NCBI RefSeq assembly: GCF_004664715.2 | Contig: NC_051063.1 | Coordinates: forward strand, 148,285,665-148,349,664 | Direction: 5' to 3' | Origin: Peromyscus leucopus | Taxonomy: Eukaryota; Chordata; Mammalia; Rodentia; Cricetidae | Length of the DNA stretch: 64,000 nucleotides | Shown here: positions 34,048 to 44,162 of the stretch, in pieces | Position numbering within the stretch: the stretch's first letter is position 1 | How the letters are laid out: every line of letters starts with the position of its first letter | Made by a program: the position numbers and the translations under genes | Notes under the pieces: model-generated | Databases searched by the model: none | What the model saw: only the letters and a program-made list of their open reading frames with translations | Told to the model about the DNA's origin: nothing

Positions 34048-34052
34048 CTTGA

Positions 34053-34466
34053 GTAGATTTTAGCCATTGAAATCCTTCCTGCCTTGCATTCCCCAAGAAA
34101 CCTCCTCAGCAGCTATTGACCACTGATAAAAGAGTGCCTGTGGCTGTAAGCCTGGACACCAACAGTGCTCTGCAGGGCTCTGACCCAGTGATGACTGTAG
34201 TGCTGATGAGTGACCACTGCATTTGGAAGTCCCATCATTAATTTCCCCTCACCCTGTGTATTCCCTCCTCCCCTTCTGGGTGGTGGACCCTTGATCTTTA
34301 GATTCTGGACATCTCCCGCTGTGATGAATTTTCCTTCCCAATCAACCTGCCCAAGCAGCACTCAAGGAAGCTCAGGCATCACTGCTTGTCTTGATTGTGT
34401 CTCTGTCTTCAATCAGCCTACATACAAATCCCTCTGTCCCAGTTAGCCTGAATTCCCAAGGAGCCT
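34053..34466. other. No recognised feature
   Basis: Unassigned sequence leading into the minisatellite. Confidence 0.45.
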
Positions 34467-34816
34467 GTTAGACCTGCATCCCAGTCTTGTCTGCTTGGGG
34501 GTGTACACAGGGCTGATGTAGACCTGCATCTGAGTCCTGTCTGCCTGGGGGTGTACACAGGGCTGATACAGACCTGCATCTGAGTCCTGTCTGCTTGTGG
34601 GTGTACACAGGGCTGATGTAGACCCGCATTCCAGTCCTGTCTGCATGGGGGTGTACACAGGGTTGATATAGACCTGCATCTGCATTCTGTCTGCATGGGG
34701 GTATACCCAGGGCTGATATAGACCTGCATCTGCATTCTGTCTGTGTGGGGGTGTACACAGGGCTGGTGTAGACCTGCATGAGTCCTGTCTGTGTGTGGGC
34801 GTACACAGGGCTGATG
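34467..34816. repeat. 50-bp minisatellite, 7 units
   Basis: The anchor 'gtgtacacag' or a one- or two-base variant occurs at 34,501, 34,551, 34,601, 34,651, 34,701, 34,751 and 34,799. Period is 50 except the last unit, which lost 2 bases. The unit reads roughly 'ggctgatgtagacctgcatc' plus 'tgagtcctgtctgcatgggg' plus the anchor. It has no stop codon in any minus-strand frame, which creates three long overlapping ORFs that are not genes. Confidence 0.97.
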
Positions 34817-35164
34817 ACTTTTCTGCCACTCTTGCTGTGTTAGAATGGGTATGTCTCATTCAAACTCAAACTTCTGGAGTTTCAGCACAGTTAATGTTCA
34901 CTCACTCCTTCCATCCATCTTTATTCCTTCCCGTTTATCTGGTTTTCCTCTTGGTCATTCTGCTTTGCTTTAGTGCAGGTTTTATGATGGTAAATTCTGC
35001 TTTGATTGCCTAAAATGGTCTTTATTTTGCTTTTTATTTTTTAAGAGAACATTTTCTTGGGTGTAGAATTTTAGGCTGGAGATTGTTTTCTCTCAAGACT
35101 TAAAATTTTTTCCCCATCATTTCTGTCACAAGTTGTCTGTCAGACTTTGTTACTTCTTTGAAGA
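34817..35164. other. T-rich stretch, nothing recognised
   Basis: Short spacer between the two minisatellites. No exon or repeat is assigned. Confidence 0.45.
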
Positions 35165-35575
35165 TATGCATGCACATGCACACATGTGTGTACAGGTGTG
35201 TATAATGTGTGTGTGTACATGGAGGTGTGTTTGTGTGTGTGCAGGTATGTGCAGGTATGTGTATGTGTGAAGGTATGAATGTGCATGCAGGTGTATGTGT
35301 GTGTGCAGGTATATGTGTAATGTGTGTCCAGGTATGTGTGTATATGTGTGTGTGTGCATGGGGGTGTGTTTGTGTGTATGCAGGCATACATGCAGGTATA
35401 TGTATGTGTTAAGGTATGAGTGTGAATGCAGGTGTATGTCTAATGCAGGTATGTGTATGCAGGGTTGTGTATGCATGGAGGTATGTTTGTGTGTATGCAG
35501 GTGTGTACAGGTATGTGTATGTGGGAAGGTATGAGTGTGCATGCAGGTATATGTGTTTATACAGGTGTGTGTATT
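35165..35575. repeat. TG-rich minisatellite with higher-order repeats
   Basis: Made of 'gcaggtatgtgtatgtgtg'-like units. A larger unit recurs three times: 'catggaggtgtgtttgtgtg' or a close variant at 35,218, 35,358 and 35,474, each followed about 50 bases later by 'aaggtatga' near 35,270, 35,411 and 35,527. Spacings are about 140 and 116. Long Thr/His-rich or Cys/Val-rich ORFs in every frame here are artefacts. Confidence 0.92.
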
Positions 35576-35744
35576 TCCATTCCTTTGCTCCTTTTAAGAT
35601 GTTTTCTGTTTTTCATTGCTTTCTCTTTTATGTGGTTGCCCAGCTTGGCTTTGCTGACTTTCTTGAGAAATTTGTGATTTAATATTTGTTGTTGTTTGTT
35701 TTTAGAAATCCCCAGACATCCTTTCATATCCTTTGTTTCTCTGT

Positions 35745-36084
35745 TTTAGATGTGGTTTCAGTGTACCCCACAAGGCTTGTAGTGTTGAACTTTGACCTCC
35801 TGTGAGGCTCTGAGAGTGTGGAGATTTAGTTTGATTATGGCATGAAGAGGCTTTGGAAAGGTCACTAATGTTAGCTGATGTCTCTAAGGTGGTAAGATAT
35901 TGGTGTCTTTATAAGTAAAGGAAGAAACCAGAACACACATGAGCTACCTGTCTCTACTGTCTTGGGCCTGTCAGCATGATAGCTATCACCAGATTCTTGA
36001 GTTTGTGTCTCTAGAACTATAAGCAAAGTAACCCTCTCTTTTTCCTAAAGCCACCTTGCCTCAGATGTTTTGTTACAGTAACTG
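35745..36084 (+). mobile_element. MaLR-type LTR
   Basis: Sense landmarks: 'gatgtggtttcagtgtaccc', 'ttgaactttgacctcctgtg', 'atagctatcaccagattctt', 'ctctagaactataagcaaa' and 'gttttgttacagtaac' at the end. Confidence 0.65.
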
Positions 36085-36385
36085 CTGTTGGGGTATTGAA
36101 TGCCCCCAGACATCCATATTGTTAGCACTGGGTTTCCTGGGGTATGCTGGGAGGTGACAGAAACTTAGGGAGCTGGCACCATATGGTACTAATCAAAGGG
36201 TCTTCTGGGGCCCATGTTCTTCTCCCTCTTCTCTTTGCTTTTGTCTGATGAGGTGAATGGTTTATTTCTTGAATATTCCTGCCACAGTGTGGTGTCTTAG
36301 CAGAAAACAAAGAAACGTGGCCACTTGGTCATGGAGCAGATCTCCCTGAACTGTGAGCTAAATAAACCCTTTCTCTGTGTGGGAG
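36085..36385 (+). mobile_element. MaLR-type LTR, second copy
   Basis: 'ttgaatgcccccagacatcc', 'ggtatgctgggaggtgaca' and 'aactgtgagctaaataaacc' give the MaLR order again, directly joined to the previous copy. The two differ enough to be separate insertions. Confidence 0.6.
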
Positions 36386-37789
36386 AGCTGCAGTGTTGCC
36401 ATGGTGACACGATGCTGTCCTAAGACTAAAATCTATTCTTTTTCTGTCTGCCTGGAACTTCCATCTCAGCTCACACACAGACTTCCGCAGAGGCTTTGAT
36501 CTTTGCTTTGCTGGGGATGGAGCCCCATGCCTGAGCATGCTGGGCTCTGATGCAGAACTGCGCTCCTCAACCTGATGCTTTACTTCCTCTCTCTGTTTTT
36601 GAATAGGTTCATGTCTCGCTTTCCCCACCTTCTAGTTTATAAGAACCACCTTCTGCTATGTCTAACTTTTGTTAAACTCACATGTTGCATTATTCTTTTA
36701 TGGAATTCAAGTTTTTAGTTTTACTTCTCTCTGTTTTTTCCTATGATCATCATTTTTTTTCTGGTGAAATTCTCATCCTCATCCTTTTGTTTATCCTCTC
36801 AGTTTTGTTGGACATGATAGTAAAAAACCTGTTTTTAAGTGGGTCACCCCCCTTCATTCTCTGGACTCCCTGGTGGCTGTCACCTCCCACCAGGTAGGTG
36901 TGCTGTCTCAGAGATGTCTGGAGCCCTGGTGAGGGGCAGGATGGCTCTGGTTTACTGGCCTTTGGGGATCATCTCTGCTATGCCACAGCTTCACCATCGT
37001 GTGTTCCCCAAGTACAACTGTTTGCTTCATGTTGCTTTTCAGTGGGGTTTTGCCAAGATTTCAGTACTTAACCTTTAAATTTGAAAACTGTCCCAGTGGA
37101 AGAATGACTGTACCTCACCCCGTACCCCACCCTGTGGCCATGCTGTGGTCTCCCCTACACTGTCTTTCTGTGTGGTAGAGCCCAAGATTGCAGGCTCCTG
37201 CTGGTGTTCAATGGGATTGGAAGACTCTGGGACTTGATTTCTGTATTTTCTCCAGCTTTGATTCTCTTCTTGTTAGGGACACAGACACACTGTGAACTCT
37301 GTGCTCCCTGGACAGGGAGGGCCTGTAATCCCACACAATGCCTTTCAGAAGGATCAAATGGAGCTCCATCCCTCTAGATGCTGTGGTAGCTTGTTTGTGG
37401 GCAGCAGGTAGGTGAACTATGGTGTACCAATAAAAGTGAATCACTTTCCAGTGTCACAGTCAGGCTCCCAAGGCGGTATCTGCTTTTAGTCTGAAGCTGT
37501 GGATGATACATGGGGCTGGCTTCTGGGTCACTGGAGAGGCTGGCCAACTGTCTGCTGTTTCTTGTTGGGTGAAAGATTCTACTTCATGACTTTCAGAGAT
37601 TTGGGGGAAGACTATTTCCATTAAATGTCTTTTTATGTGGAGAGAGCGGTTGCTGAGAGCATGCTGTATAAATGCTCAGGTTTTTAGTAGTGTGGTTAGT
37701 TACATCACCGCCGTACATTCTTGCACTGTGCAGTACAAGCTTAGACTCAGAGTAGATACAACAGCCACATCTTTAGAGTGTGTTTGCTG
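36386..37789. other. No recognised feature
   Basis: About 1.4 kb with no repeat or exon that could be supported. Confidence 0.45.
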
Positions 37790-38120
37790 TAATTTCTGAA
37801 TAAATTATCCCAATCATTATTCTAAAGTGTTCTGAATCTGCTTCTGTTCTTTCCGCGGTTAGTATGCCACATATTATTCTATTCTGATTTTTTTTTTAGC
37901 AAAACATAATTGCTTTTGTGGAATATAGCCCCATTGATGGTGTAATCAAATATTAAAAATAGAATTACAGAGTTTTGTAGAAAATGCAATTAAAGAAGCA
38001 CGAATGCCTGTGTCTTTGCCCCTATTCATAATGTTCCTTTTGGATTCAGCTTATTAGAGGAAATCGAATCTTGGTTTGAGAAAATTTATGTGGAAAGTCC
38101 TCGAGGATTATATTTTCAAG
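37790..38120. other. Candidate conserved non-coding element
   Basis: Repeat-free, AT-rich and dense in homeodomain-like cores (ATTA, CAATTA, ATAATTG), with no stop-free coding signature. Conservation is not measured here; this is an inference from texture only. Confidence 0.35.
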
Positions 38121-38811
38121 GTAATATGCACCTACTTATCTATCATGACCATATGAAAGCACCTTTTGAAAAACTCAAATTACTGCACGTATGTCTGGAG
38201 ATTTAACGTAACTCAGTTCCATTTGGAATTGCTTCTGTGATGTAGCTCTGCAGCACCAGTGTGGACTCTTCATGGAAGTGATGGAGTATCTCCATGTTGA
38301 CTCATCTTTTATGAGATCTGTGTCCTTGGGCAGGTTCCTTCTCACCTTGGAGACTTGGTGTCTCTGTATAGTTGAGGTCTCATACATAAGCATCATGAGG
38401 ACCGTGGCTGAGCTGTCCCTTCGGCTCTACTCCGAAGCATCCACATTTCTGGTTAGTCGTCATCATCTGTGGAAGATGAGGCAAAGTGTCAGAGCTGTAA
38501 AGAGTCAGGTGGAAAAGCAAGGAGAGATGGCTCGGGAGAAGTGTGTTGTGGGTAGGGTTAAGCAGTAAACTCAAGTCACATGGGTCTTGGATACTGTAGC
38601 ATTTAGGGTATTTGGGTTGAATTACAAACCCAAAGAAACAAGAGAGATAATCATTTGAAATATGGTTTGCTGTATCAGATAAATTCCTTGGAAGAAGTGA
38701 ACTGAATCGAGAGCTGTGGACATAGACAAGGAGACATGATTGCCAGGCATATCAGCAAGGAGCAGGTTAAGAGTGTGGGCTGACACCACGAGGTTCACCA
38801 GTGTAGTCTGT
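38121..38811. other. No recognised feature
   Basis: No repeat or exon is recognised. Confidence 0.45.
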
Positions 38812-38855
38812 GGAGTTGTGTATCTGAACAAGAGGAGTTGTGTATCTGAACAAGA
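38812..38855. repeat. Perfect 22-bp tandem duplication
   Basis: 'ggagttgtgtatctgaacaa' plus 'ga' occurs twice head-to-tail (38,812-38,833 and 38,834-38,855) without mismatch, so the duplication is recent. Confidence 0.97.
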
Positions 38856-39329
38856 ACTGTATGAGGCTGGCATTCTCAATGGAACAGAAAAAAAAAATTT
38901 CTGGTGACTGGGGGAGGGGTTTGGTTTGTTGTCTCATTTGAGGACAACAAAACCCCTGAAACAGAATAACAAAAAAGAAAGGAAGAAATGCAGGCATTTC
39001 AGTAACTTTACTAAATGAGCAAGGAACAGACATAGTTGTTTAGAGTTGTCAGATGAAACTGAAAACAAAAACCAACCAAGCAACCCATGGGCACGCTGCC
39101 CACAGGCATGCCTTTGCTCCATGGTGGAGAGACTGGAGACACATCTCCCAGCACAATGCCAGCAGTTATTTTATAATCAGACCAAATGTTTGCCTAGGAA
39201 ACGTTCTCTACATATGCCACACAGATACAGGTTTACACTTTATATACATCTAATAAAACAGCTGCAAAAAACTAAAGAAACTCAGTTACATTGGAAATGA
39301 ATTGATCAATCTTCTGTCAAAGGGAGAAA
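38856..39329. other. No recognised feature
   Basis: Nothing assignable before the L1 begins. Confidence 0.45.
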
Positions 39330-39446
39330 TTATTCTGAAAAATATATTTTTTTTTCATACAGTATATTCTGATCACTGTTTCCCATCTCCCTACTCCTCC
39401 CAGATCCTCCCACCTTCCCATCTACCCAGCTGGACTTCCTTTCTTT

Positions 39447-39458
39447 CTCTTTGTCTTT
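39447..39458. repeat. Left TSD of nested L1
   Basis: 'ctctttgtcttt' matches 40,081-40,092 exactly. Confidence 0.9.
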
Positions 39459-39779
39459 TTTTTCTTAAGAAATTTTTTATTCATTTTACATACCCACCAC
39501 AGATGCCTCCTCTCTTCCCTCCTCCTGCTCCTCTCCAGCCTTTTCCCCAACCCACCCCCCATTCCCTCCTCCAAAAAGGTAAGGCCTCCCATGGGGAGTC
39601 AGCAAAGCCTGGTACATTCAGTTGAGGCAGGTCCAAGTCCCTCCCCACTGCATCAAGGCTGTGCAAGGTGTCCCACCATAGGTAATGGGCTCAAAAAAGC
39701 CGGGTCATGTACCAGGGATAGATCCTGATCCTATTGTCAGGGGCCCTTTAAGCAAACCAAGCTACACAACTATCTCACA
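39459..39779 (-). mobile_element. Nested younger L1: 3' segment
   Basis: Antisense 3'UTR end, starting from an oligo-T tail. It is closely related to 22,344-22,690 and 49,170-49,500. It stops abruptly at 39,779 in 'acaactatctcac'. Confidence 0.9.
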
Positions 39780-40080
39780 TCATGAAATTTGCAGGCAAAT
39801 GTATGGAACTGGAAAATATCATTCTGAGTGAGGTAACCGAGACTCAGAAAGACAAACATGGTATGTACTCACGCATAAGTAGATACTAGATGTAAAGCAA
39901 AGGATAACCAGACTGCAACTCACAGTTGCAGAGAAACTAGTTAACAAGGAAGATTCTAAGAGGGATGCATAGATCACCTTGGGAAGGGGAAATAGATGAG
40001 ATCTCCATGAGTAAACTGGGGGGATGGCAATAGAGGGCAGGGAATGAGGGATGAGAATATAAGGGAACAGGATGGTCGAG
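39780..40080 (+). mobile_element. Nested younger L1: inverted 5' segment
   Basis: Sense strand, beginning with the last codons of ORF2 ('catgaaatttgcaggcaaat', translating to MKFAGK) and running through the first part of the 3'UTR to 'ggaacaggatggtcgag'. Roughly 500 bases of 3'UTR between the two segments, judged from the copy at 22.3-23.3 kb, are missing. Opposite orientation of adjoining segments inside one TSD is the mark of twin priming. Confidence 0.9.
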
Positions 40081-40092
40081 CTCTTTGTCTTT
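40081..40092. repeat. Right TSD of nested L1
   Basis: Exact 12-base copy of 39,447-39,458. The older L1 3'UTR resumes here. Confidence 0.9.
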
Positions 40093-40624
40093 AGAAAACA
40101 AACAGGCAAACAAACAAACAAAATCCCTAAAGAAACCAGAATTTGTTTTAAAAAAGAAAAAACAAAAACAAAACACAAGAAAAAGACACAGACAAAAAAA
40201 CCCATAAAAATACAAAATTGGAAACCATAACATATGAACAAAAGACCAGTAAGGCAAAAATATGCTCAGACAGAGCTGTAGGAGACAAAATGTCTGTGAA
40301 ATACCATTGAGTTTGTTTTGTGTTGGCCATCTGTTGCCAGGCATGGGACCTGCTCTGAAGTGTGATTAATACACTCAAAAGGAGCCATTTTGATGTATAT
40401 CATTTTATTGATAGATCATTGAGACAGAAATTTAAACTTATATGACCATGTGATGAACACAGTTATCAAAGTTCACATCATTGACATCTGCAGAATTATG
40501 CAAAGTGGAGATAGTCACAATTAAATGTAATTTTAAAAAATATTGATTGTATAGAATCTGTAAAGTGAGTGTCAAAAATTTTGAAAAATGAATATAAAGA
40601 GATCACGTTCCCTTAATTAACTAC

Positions 40625-40895
40625 CCCAGGGAGGAGCACCCCCGTTGTTTAGTCAATACCGAGCTGTCAGTCCTGAAAACGTGATACAAGTGACATCATA
40701 TAGACTGAACAGGTCGTATTGATGTATTTAGGGATATATATATGTAACAACAGTTAATGAAAAACAGAGGCCGTGAATTTGAAAGAGAGCAAGGAGAGGT
40801 ACATGGGAGGATATGGAGAGAGAAAAGGGAAGGAGGAATGATGTAATTATATTGTTATATCTCAAAAAGTAAAATAAATCATGTTTTTTAAAAAA
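40625..40895 (+). mobile_element. Old rodent L1 3' end
   Basis: Sense L1 3'-terminal sequence: 'ctgaacaggtcgtattgatg', 'atatgtaacaacagttaatg', 'agaggccgtgaatttgaaag', 'gatgtaattatattg' and a short A-rich tail at 40,885-40,900. No ORF2 remains. Confidence 0.7.
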
Positions 40896-41772
40896 AATGA
40901 GTCAATGGCTAAAAGATGAATGACCCTAACATCTTTGAAAAGTTTAAAAAAAATTGAGTGACTCATTAGTCAAATAAGAAGTAAGGATGGGAATTAATAG
41001 CCTTAAGTACTTACAAAGAAGAAAGATTAAAATTGATTGAAGTAAACACTCATGTCAACTTTGGGAAGGAAAGCAGGTAAACTTAAAGATGACAAAGATA
41101 CAAAGGTAAATTAATGAAGTAGAAAACAGAGCTACAGTAAGGAGGCTGTGGAGGGGCTACCCACCACCCCCACATTTCCCCAGAGTGCTCTTGAATAGGA
41201 GCAGCAGGAAATAATAGGTAGAAGGATGTAGAGGGGGGAGAAACAGATAGAAAATACAGGATACCCTCAAGAGGGCCTGGAACCTAATCCATCAGCCTCC
41301 ACTGTCTCTGCCCTAGAGTATTTAAAGGAATGCCAAGGGGTGGAGCAAAAGACCTCCCCACAGCACAGCCAAGTGCAGACCACCTCAGACACCTGCACTC
41401 AGGCCCGTGGTCCAATCATTCTCTGTGTGGACCTGCTGGGTAAAGCCACTGGGAACCTGAGAACGGGCTCCTACAGGAGGTTTAACAAGGTCAAGTATAA
41501 GATAAAAGTAGTTTTTTGAAAAATCTAAGAAAATCAGTGAGCATTGTCAGAATGAATAAGAATAAAGAGAATACAAACAGCCACAAAGATGGAAGGGGGT
41601 GTGATTACACATGGAGAAGTGATTGAAAGTGAGCAGTGGCATTTGATAGCTCAGTATAATGGACAGATTTTTAGGAAAACAGAGTAAAACTTGTTATAGG
41701 AAAATCATTAGCTTAATAGGACTGTTTCATTCTCTGTAGAGAAACAGAGTGTTGCCTTTGAAATCAGCACCA
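40896..41772. other. No recognised feature
   Basis: A-rich left half. The GC-richer part at 41,150-41,490 ('agcacagccaagtgcagacc' region) may be part of an unidentified repeat. No exon seen. Confidence 0.4.
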
Positions 41773-42100
41773 GGGGGTTGGAGAGATGGCTCCATGGATT
41801 AAGTCTTTGCTGTGCAAGCATGAGGACCTGACTTCCATCCCTGATATCTGCCTAAGATTCCAGGTGAGGTGGTACATGGCTGTAATCACAGGATTGGAGA
41901 GGCTAGAGACAGGGGCATCCCTGGGCTGGCTAGCAGTCTATCCAAATCAGTGGGCTCCTGGTTCCTAAGAGACCTTTCCTAAAAGCCAAAACCAAAAATA
42001 ATGGAGAGTGATTGATGAAGGTATCAATGTTGACCTTTGGCCCTCATGTGCATACCCACCTTTATGTACACATGCACACCCATACATATAGAAAAAAGTC
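41773..42100 (+). mobile_element. B4A-type SINE
   Basis: Complete composite: head 'agggggttggagagatggct' with 'gcaagcatgaggacctgact', B1-like body 'ggctgtaatcacaggattgg', 'gctggctagcagtctatcc', then 'ttgacctttggccctcatgt' and an ACAC-rich end. Confidence 0.8.
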
Positions 42101-42287
42101 AGGAATAAGATACACTGAAATATTCAAAGTTTGTGTTAGGAGTTTATCAGCAGGTTACCTGGAAGATCAATGTATCAAAACCCAGTCAGGTATATTTTTA
42201 TGTTAGAAGCAGACCAAAGATGTAAAATGAGCCATTTATAATGGCACAAAAATAAGATATCTAGACATAAATCTAATTAAAATGTTG
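42101..42287. other. Spacer between SINEs
   Basis: AT-rich spacer with no assignable feature. Confidence 0.4.
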
Positions 42288-42487
42288 GGGGCTGGCAAGA
42301 TGTCACAGTGGGTGAAAGAGCTTGCTGCCAAGCCTGCCAACCTGGGTTTGAACCCTGGAACCTACATGATGGAAAGTGAACCAAAATCTACCAGTTCTCA
42401 TCTGACCTCTATGCACGTATCCTGGCATGCATATGTGTGCATGTGTGCGCACACACACACACAAATAAATGAATAAAAAAAATAAAA
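42288..42487 (+). mobile_element. B3-type SINE
   Basis: 'gggggctggcaagatgtcac', 'cctgggtttgaaccctggaa' (B box), 'tctgacctctatgcacgtat', a (CA)n segment and 'aaataaatgaataaaa' tail. Confidence 0.78.
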
Positions 42488-42662
42488 GCACTTAAAATAT
42501 TTAGAATACTGTGCATGCAGAAGAATTTAAAACTCTGTTGAAAGACATTAAATAAACTTCATTAATCAGTGAGCTAGTTAATTGAGCTGGGCAAAGTCCA
42601 TACTTATGAGGATGGCCATTTCTTTTTCTAAATTGATTTGACTCATCACATTAATAACACTA

Positions 42663-42892
42663 ATGGGAGGGGATGGAGAGATAGCTCCATGGCTAAGAGC
42701 ACTGGTTGCTCTTGCAGAGAGGACTCGGGTTCAGTTCCCAGCACCTACATGGTGGTTCACAACAATCCATAATCCATGTCTAGGGGATCTGGCGCCCTCT
42801 TCTGACTCCCACCGGCACTGCACACACATGGTGCAGATACAAATGTGCAAACACTCACACACACAGTAAATACATCTTGAAAGTTTTTCATA
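42663..42892 (+). mobile_element. B3 SINE
   Basis: Well preserved: 'ggatggagagatagctccat', 'actggttgctcttgcagaga', 'ggttcagttcccagcaccta' (B box), 'tggcgccctcttctgactcc' and 'acacacacagtaaatacatc' tail. Confidence 0.88.
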
Positions 42893-43194
42893 AAGATTAA
42901 CAGGACTTTTTGAGGAGGGAGAGGGATTTAATGAAAGAACCGTTGGTCCAAACTCAAGAGACTGCTGAAGAAGTTGAAGGACTCGGCGCTTCTGGGTACC
43001 CAGACTCATCTTGAAGTTGTAAGAGTGAAACATGGACATGTCTCCTGGGAAATATAACCATAGCCCGGAAGCACAGCTGAGCTTGCTCAGTGGTGGACGG
43101 TGCAGCTGGTGGGGGCAGGTGAGGGCATGGATGCTGTTGGACTACTGGGTGTCCACAGATGGGGAGCACTGCGTGGTTTACTGTCTCTACTGTG
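42893..43194. other. No recognised feature
   Basis: Nothing assignable between the B3 and the B1-like element. Confidence 0.4.
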
Positions 43195-43375
43195 ACAGAT
43201 GTGCGTACTTGTGCACATCTGTAGTCCCAATGCCCTAGGAGCCAAGGTCAGGTAGTTCCTTGATCTCAGGAGGTCAGGAGTAGCCTAGCCAACATACTGA
43301 GACTACATCTAAAAAAAAAAAAAACAACACAAAACAATACCAGCAGCAAAAAAAAAAAAAAAAAGAACTGTTGAG
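43195..43375 (+). mobile_element. Old B1-like SINE with double A-rich tail
   Basis: 'atctgtagtcccaatgccct', 'aggtcaggagtagcctagcc' and 'actgagactacatct' then A14, a short 'caacacaaaacaatacc' spacer and A17. Confidence 0.65.
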
Positions 43376-43389
43376 GGATGGCTCACTTG

Positions 43390-43525
43390 TAGCTGAAGGT
43401 TTTCCTGGTCCTGCCTGGCTCCTGTGGCTCCACGGTCCACAGCCGCTCAGACCCACGTAAACACACAGAGGCTTATATTAATTTAAACTGCTCAGCCATT
43501 AGCTCAGGCCTACCACTGACTAGTC
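43390..43525 (-). mobile_element. Fragment of the cricetid LTR-like family
   Basis: 'cacacagaggcttatattaa', 'cagccattagctcaggcc' and 'ccactgactag' match the 3' portion of the element at 20,560-20,893. It also keeps about 75 bases at the left ('gaaggttttcctggtcctgc' region) that the other copy lacks. Confidence 0.6.
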
Positions 43526-43594
43526 AAAACATTTGATGCACAGACCTGATAGCCTGTGTTCTATCCAGAGACTATTTTTGAAGGAGAAACAGCT

Positions 43595-43830
43595 CTTAAA
43601 CATTGTCTGACACACTCACACACAGACATTCACACATGCAGACACATCACAGACATTCACACACACACATATATATATACACATTCACATTTGCACACAT
43701 ACTCACAGACATTTACACAATGCATATCCACATTCACTCATGCATACACACTTAGACATGCACAGTCACACCACTTGGGCACACACAAGCCTGCACTCAC
43801 ATATTCGCATCTTACAAACACACACCGGTC
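43595..43830. repeat. CA-rich degenerate microsatellite
   Basis: 'cacacattcacac'-type units with an (AT)n core at about 43,668-43,678. Confidence 0.9.
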
Positions 43831-44062
43831 AAGTGCCCATGCTTCACTTAATTAATTAAAACCTAAACCTTCCTACCACCGTGGAGTTCTGAACACTCCA
43901 CTCAGGAACTGGATTTCCCACCTGTCTGTGTCTCTCTGTACTGAGATGCAGGGACTCAGACTTTATCTTTCCAGGGATCAGATCCTTTCTTTGAAAGGTT
44001 TTAGAGAATGCAGTCCTAAGGAATTAGCAAATAGCAAAAGTAGTAGCACAGAGCATGTGTCA

Positions 44063-44162
44063 GTACTCAGTACTCAGTACTCCCAATGCTTGGAAGATAG
44101 TGAGTTCCAGACCAGCCCAGGGTACATAGTGAGAGCCTGTCTAAAAATAAACACACTCAAGA
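44063..44162 (+). mobile_element. B1 fragment preceded by a heptamer repeat
   Basis: 'agtactc' is repeated three times from 44,063, where a B1 would read 'cccagtactc'. The rest is B1: 'agtgagttccagaccagccc', 'ggtacatagtgagagcctg'. The heptamer expansion probably arose from the B1 sequence itself. Confidence 0.65.

Larger units (their letters stand above)
39330..40380 (-). mobile_element. Older Lx-type L1 3'UTR, interrupted
   Basis: Antisense L1 3'UTR in two pieces. 39,330-39,446 has the T-rich tail and 'agtatattctgatcactg' region; 40,093-40,380 continues with 'agaaaacaaacaggc', 'cccataaaaatacaaaattg' and 'gccatctgttgccaggcatg'. The same consensus order occurs uninterrupted at the start of the L1 at 48.7 kb. 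The gap is filled by a younger L1. Confidence 0.8.

Noticed and set aside
34467..34816. Regular repeat array resembling a CRISPR
   Set aside because: Units are contiguous 50-bp tandem copies with no unique spacers, in a rodent genome full of SINEs and LINEs.
35150..35542. Thr/His-rich ORFs on the minus strand
   Set aside because: They are translations of the TG/CA minisatellite; open frames exist in several frames at once because of the repeat, not because of coding.
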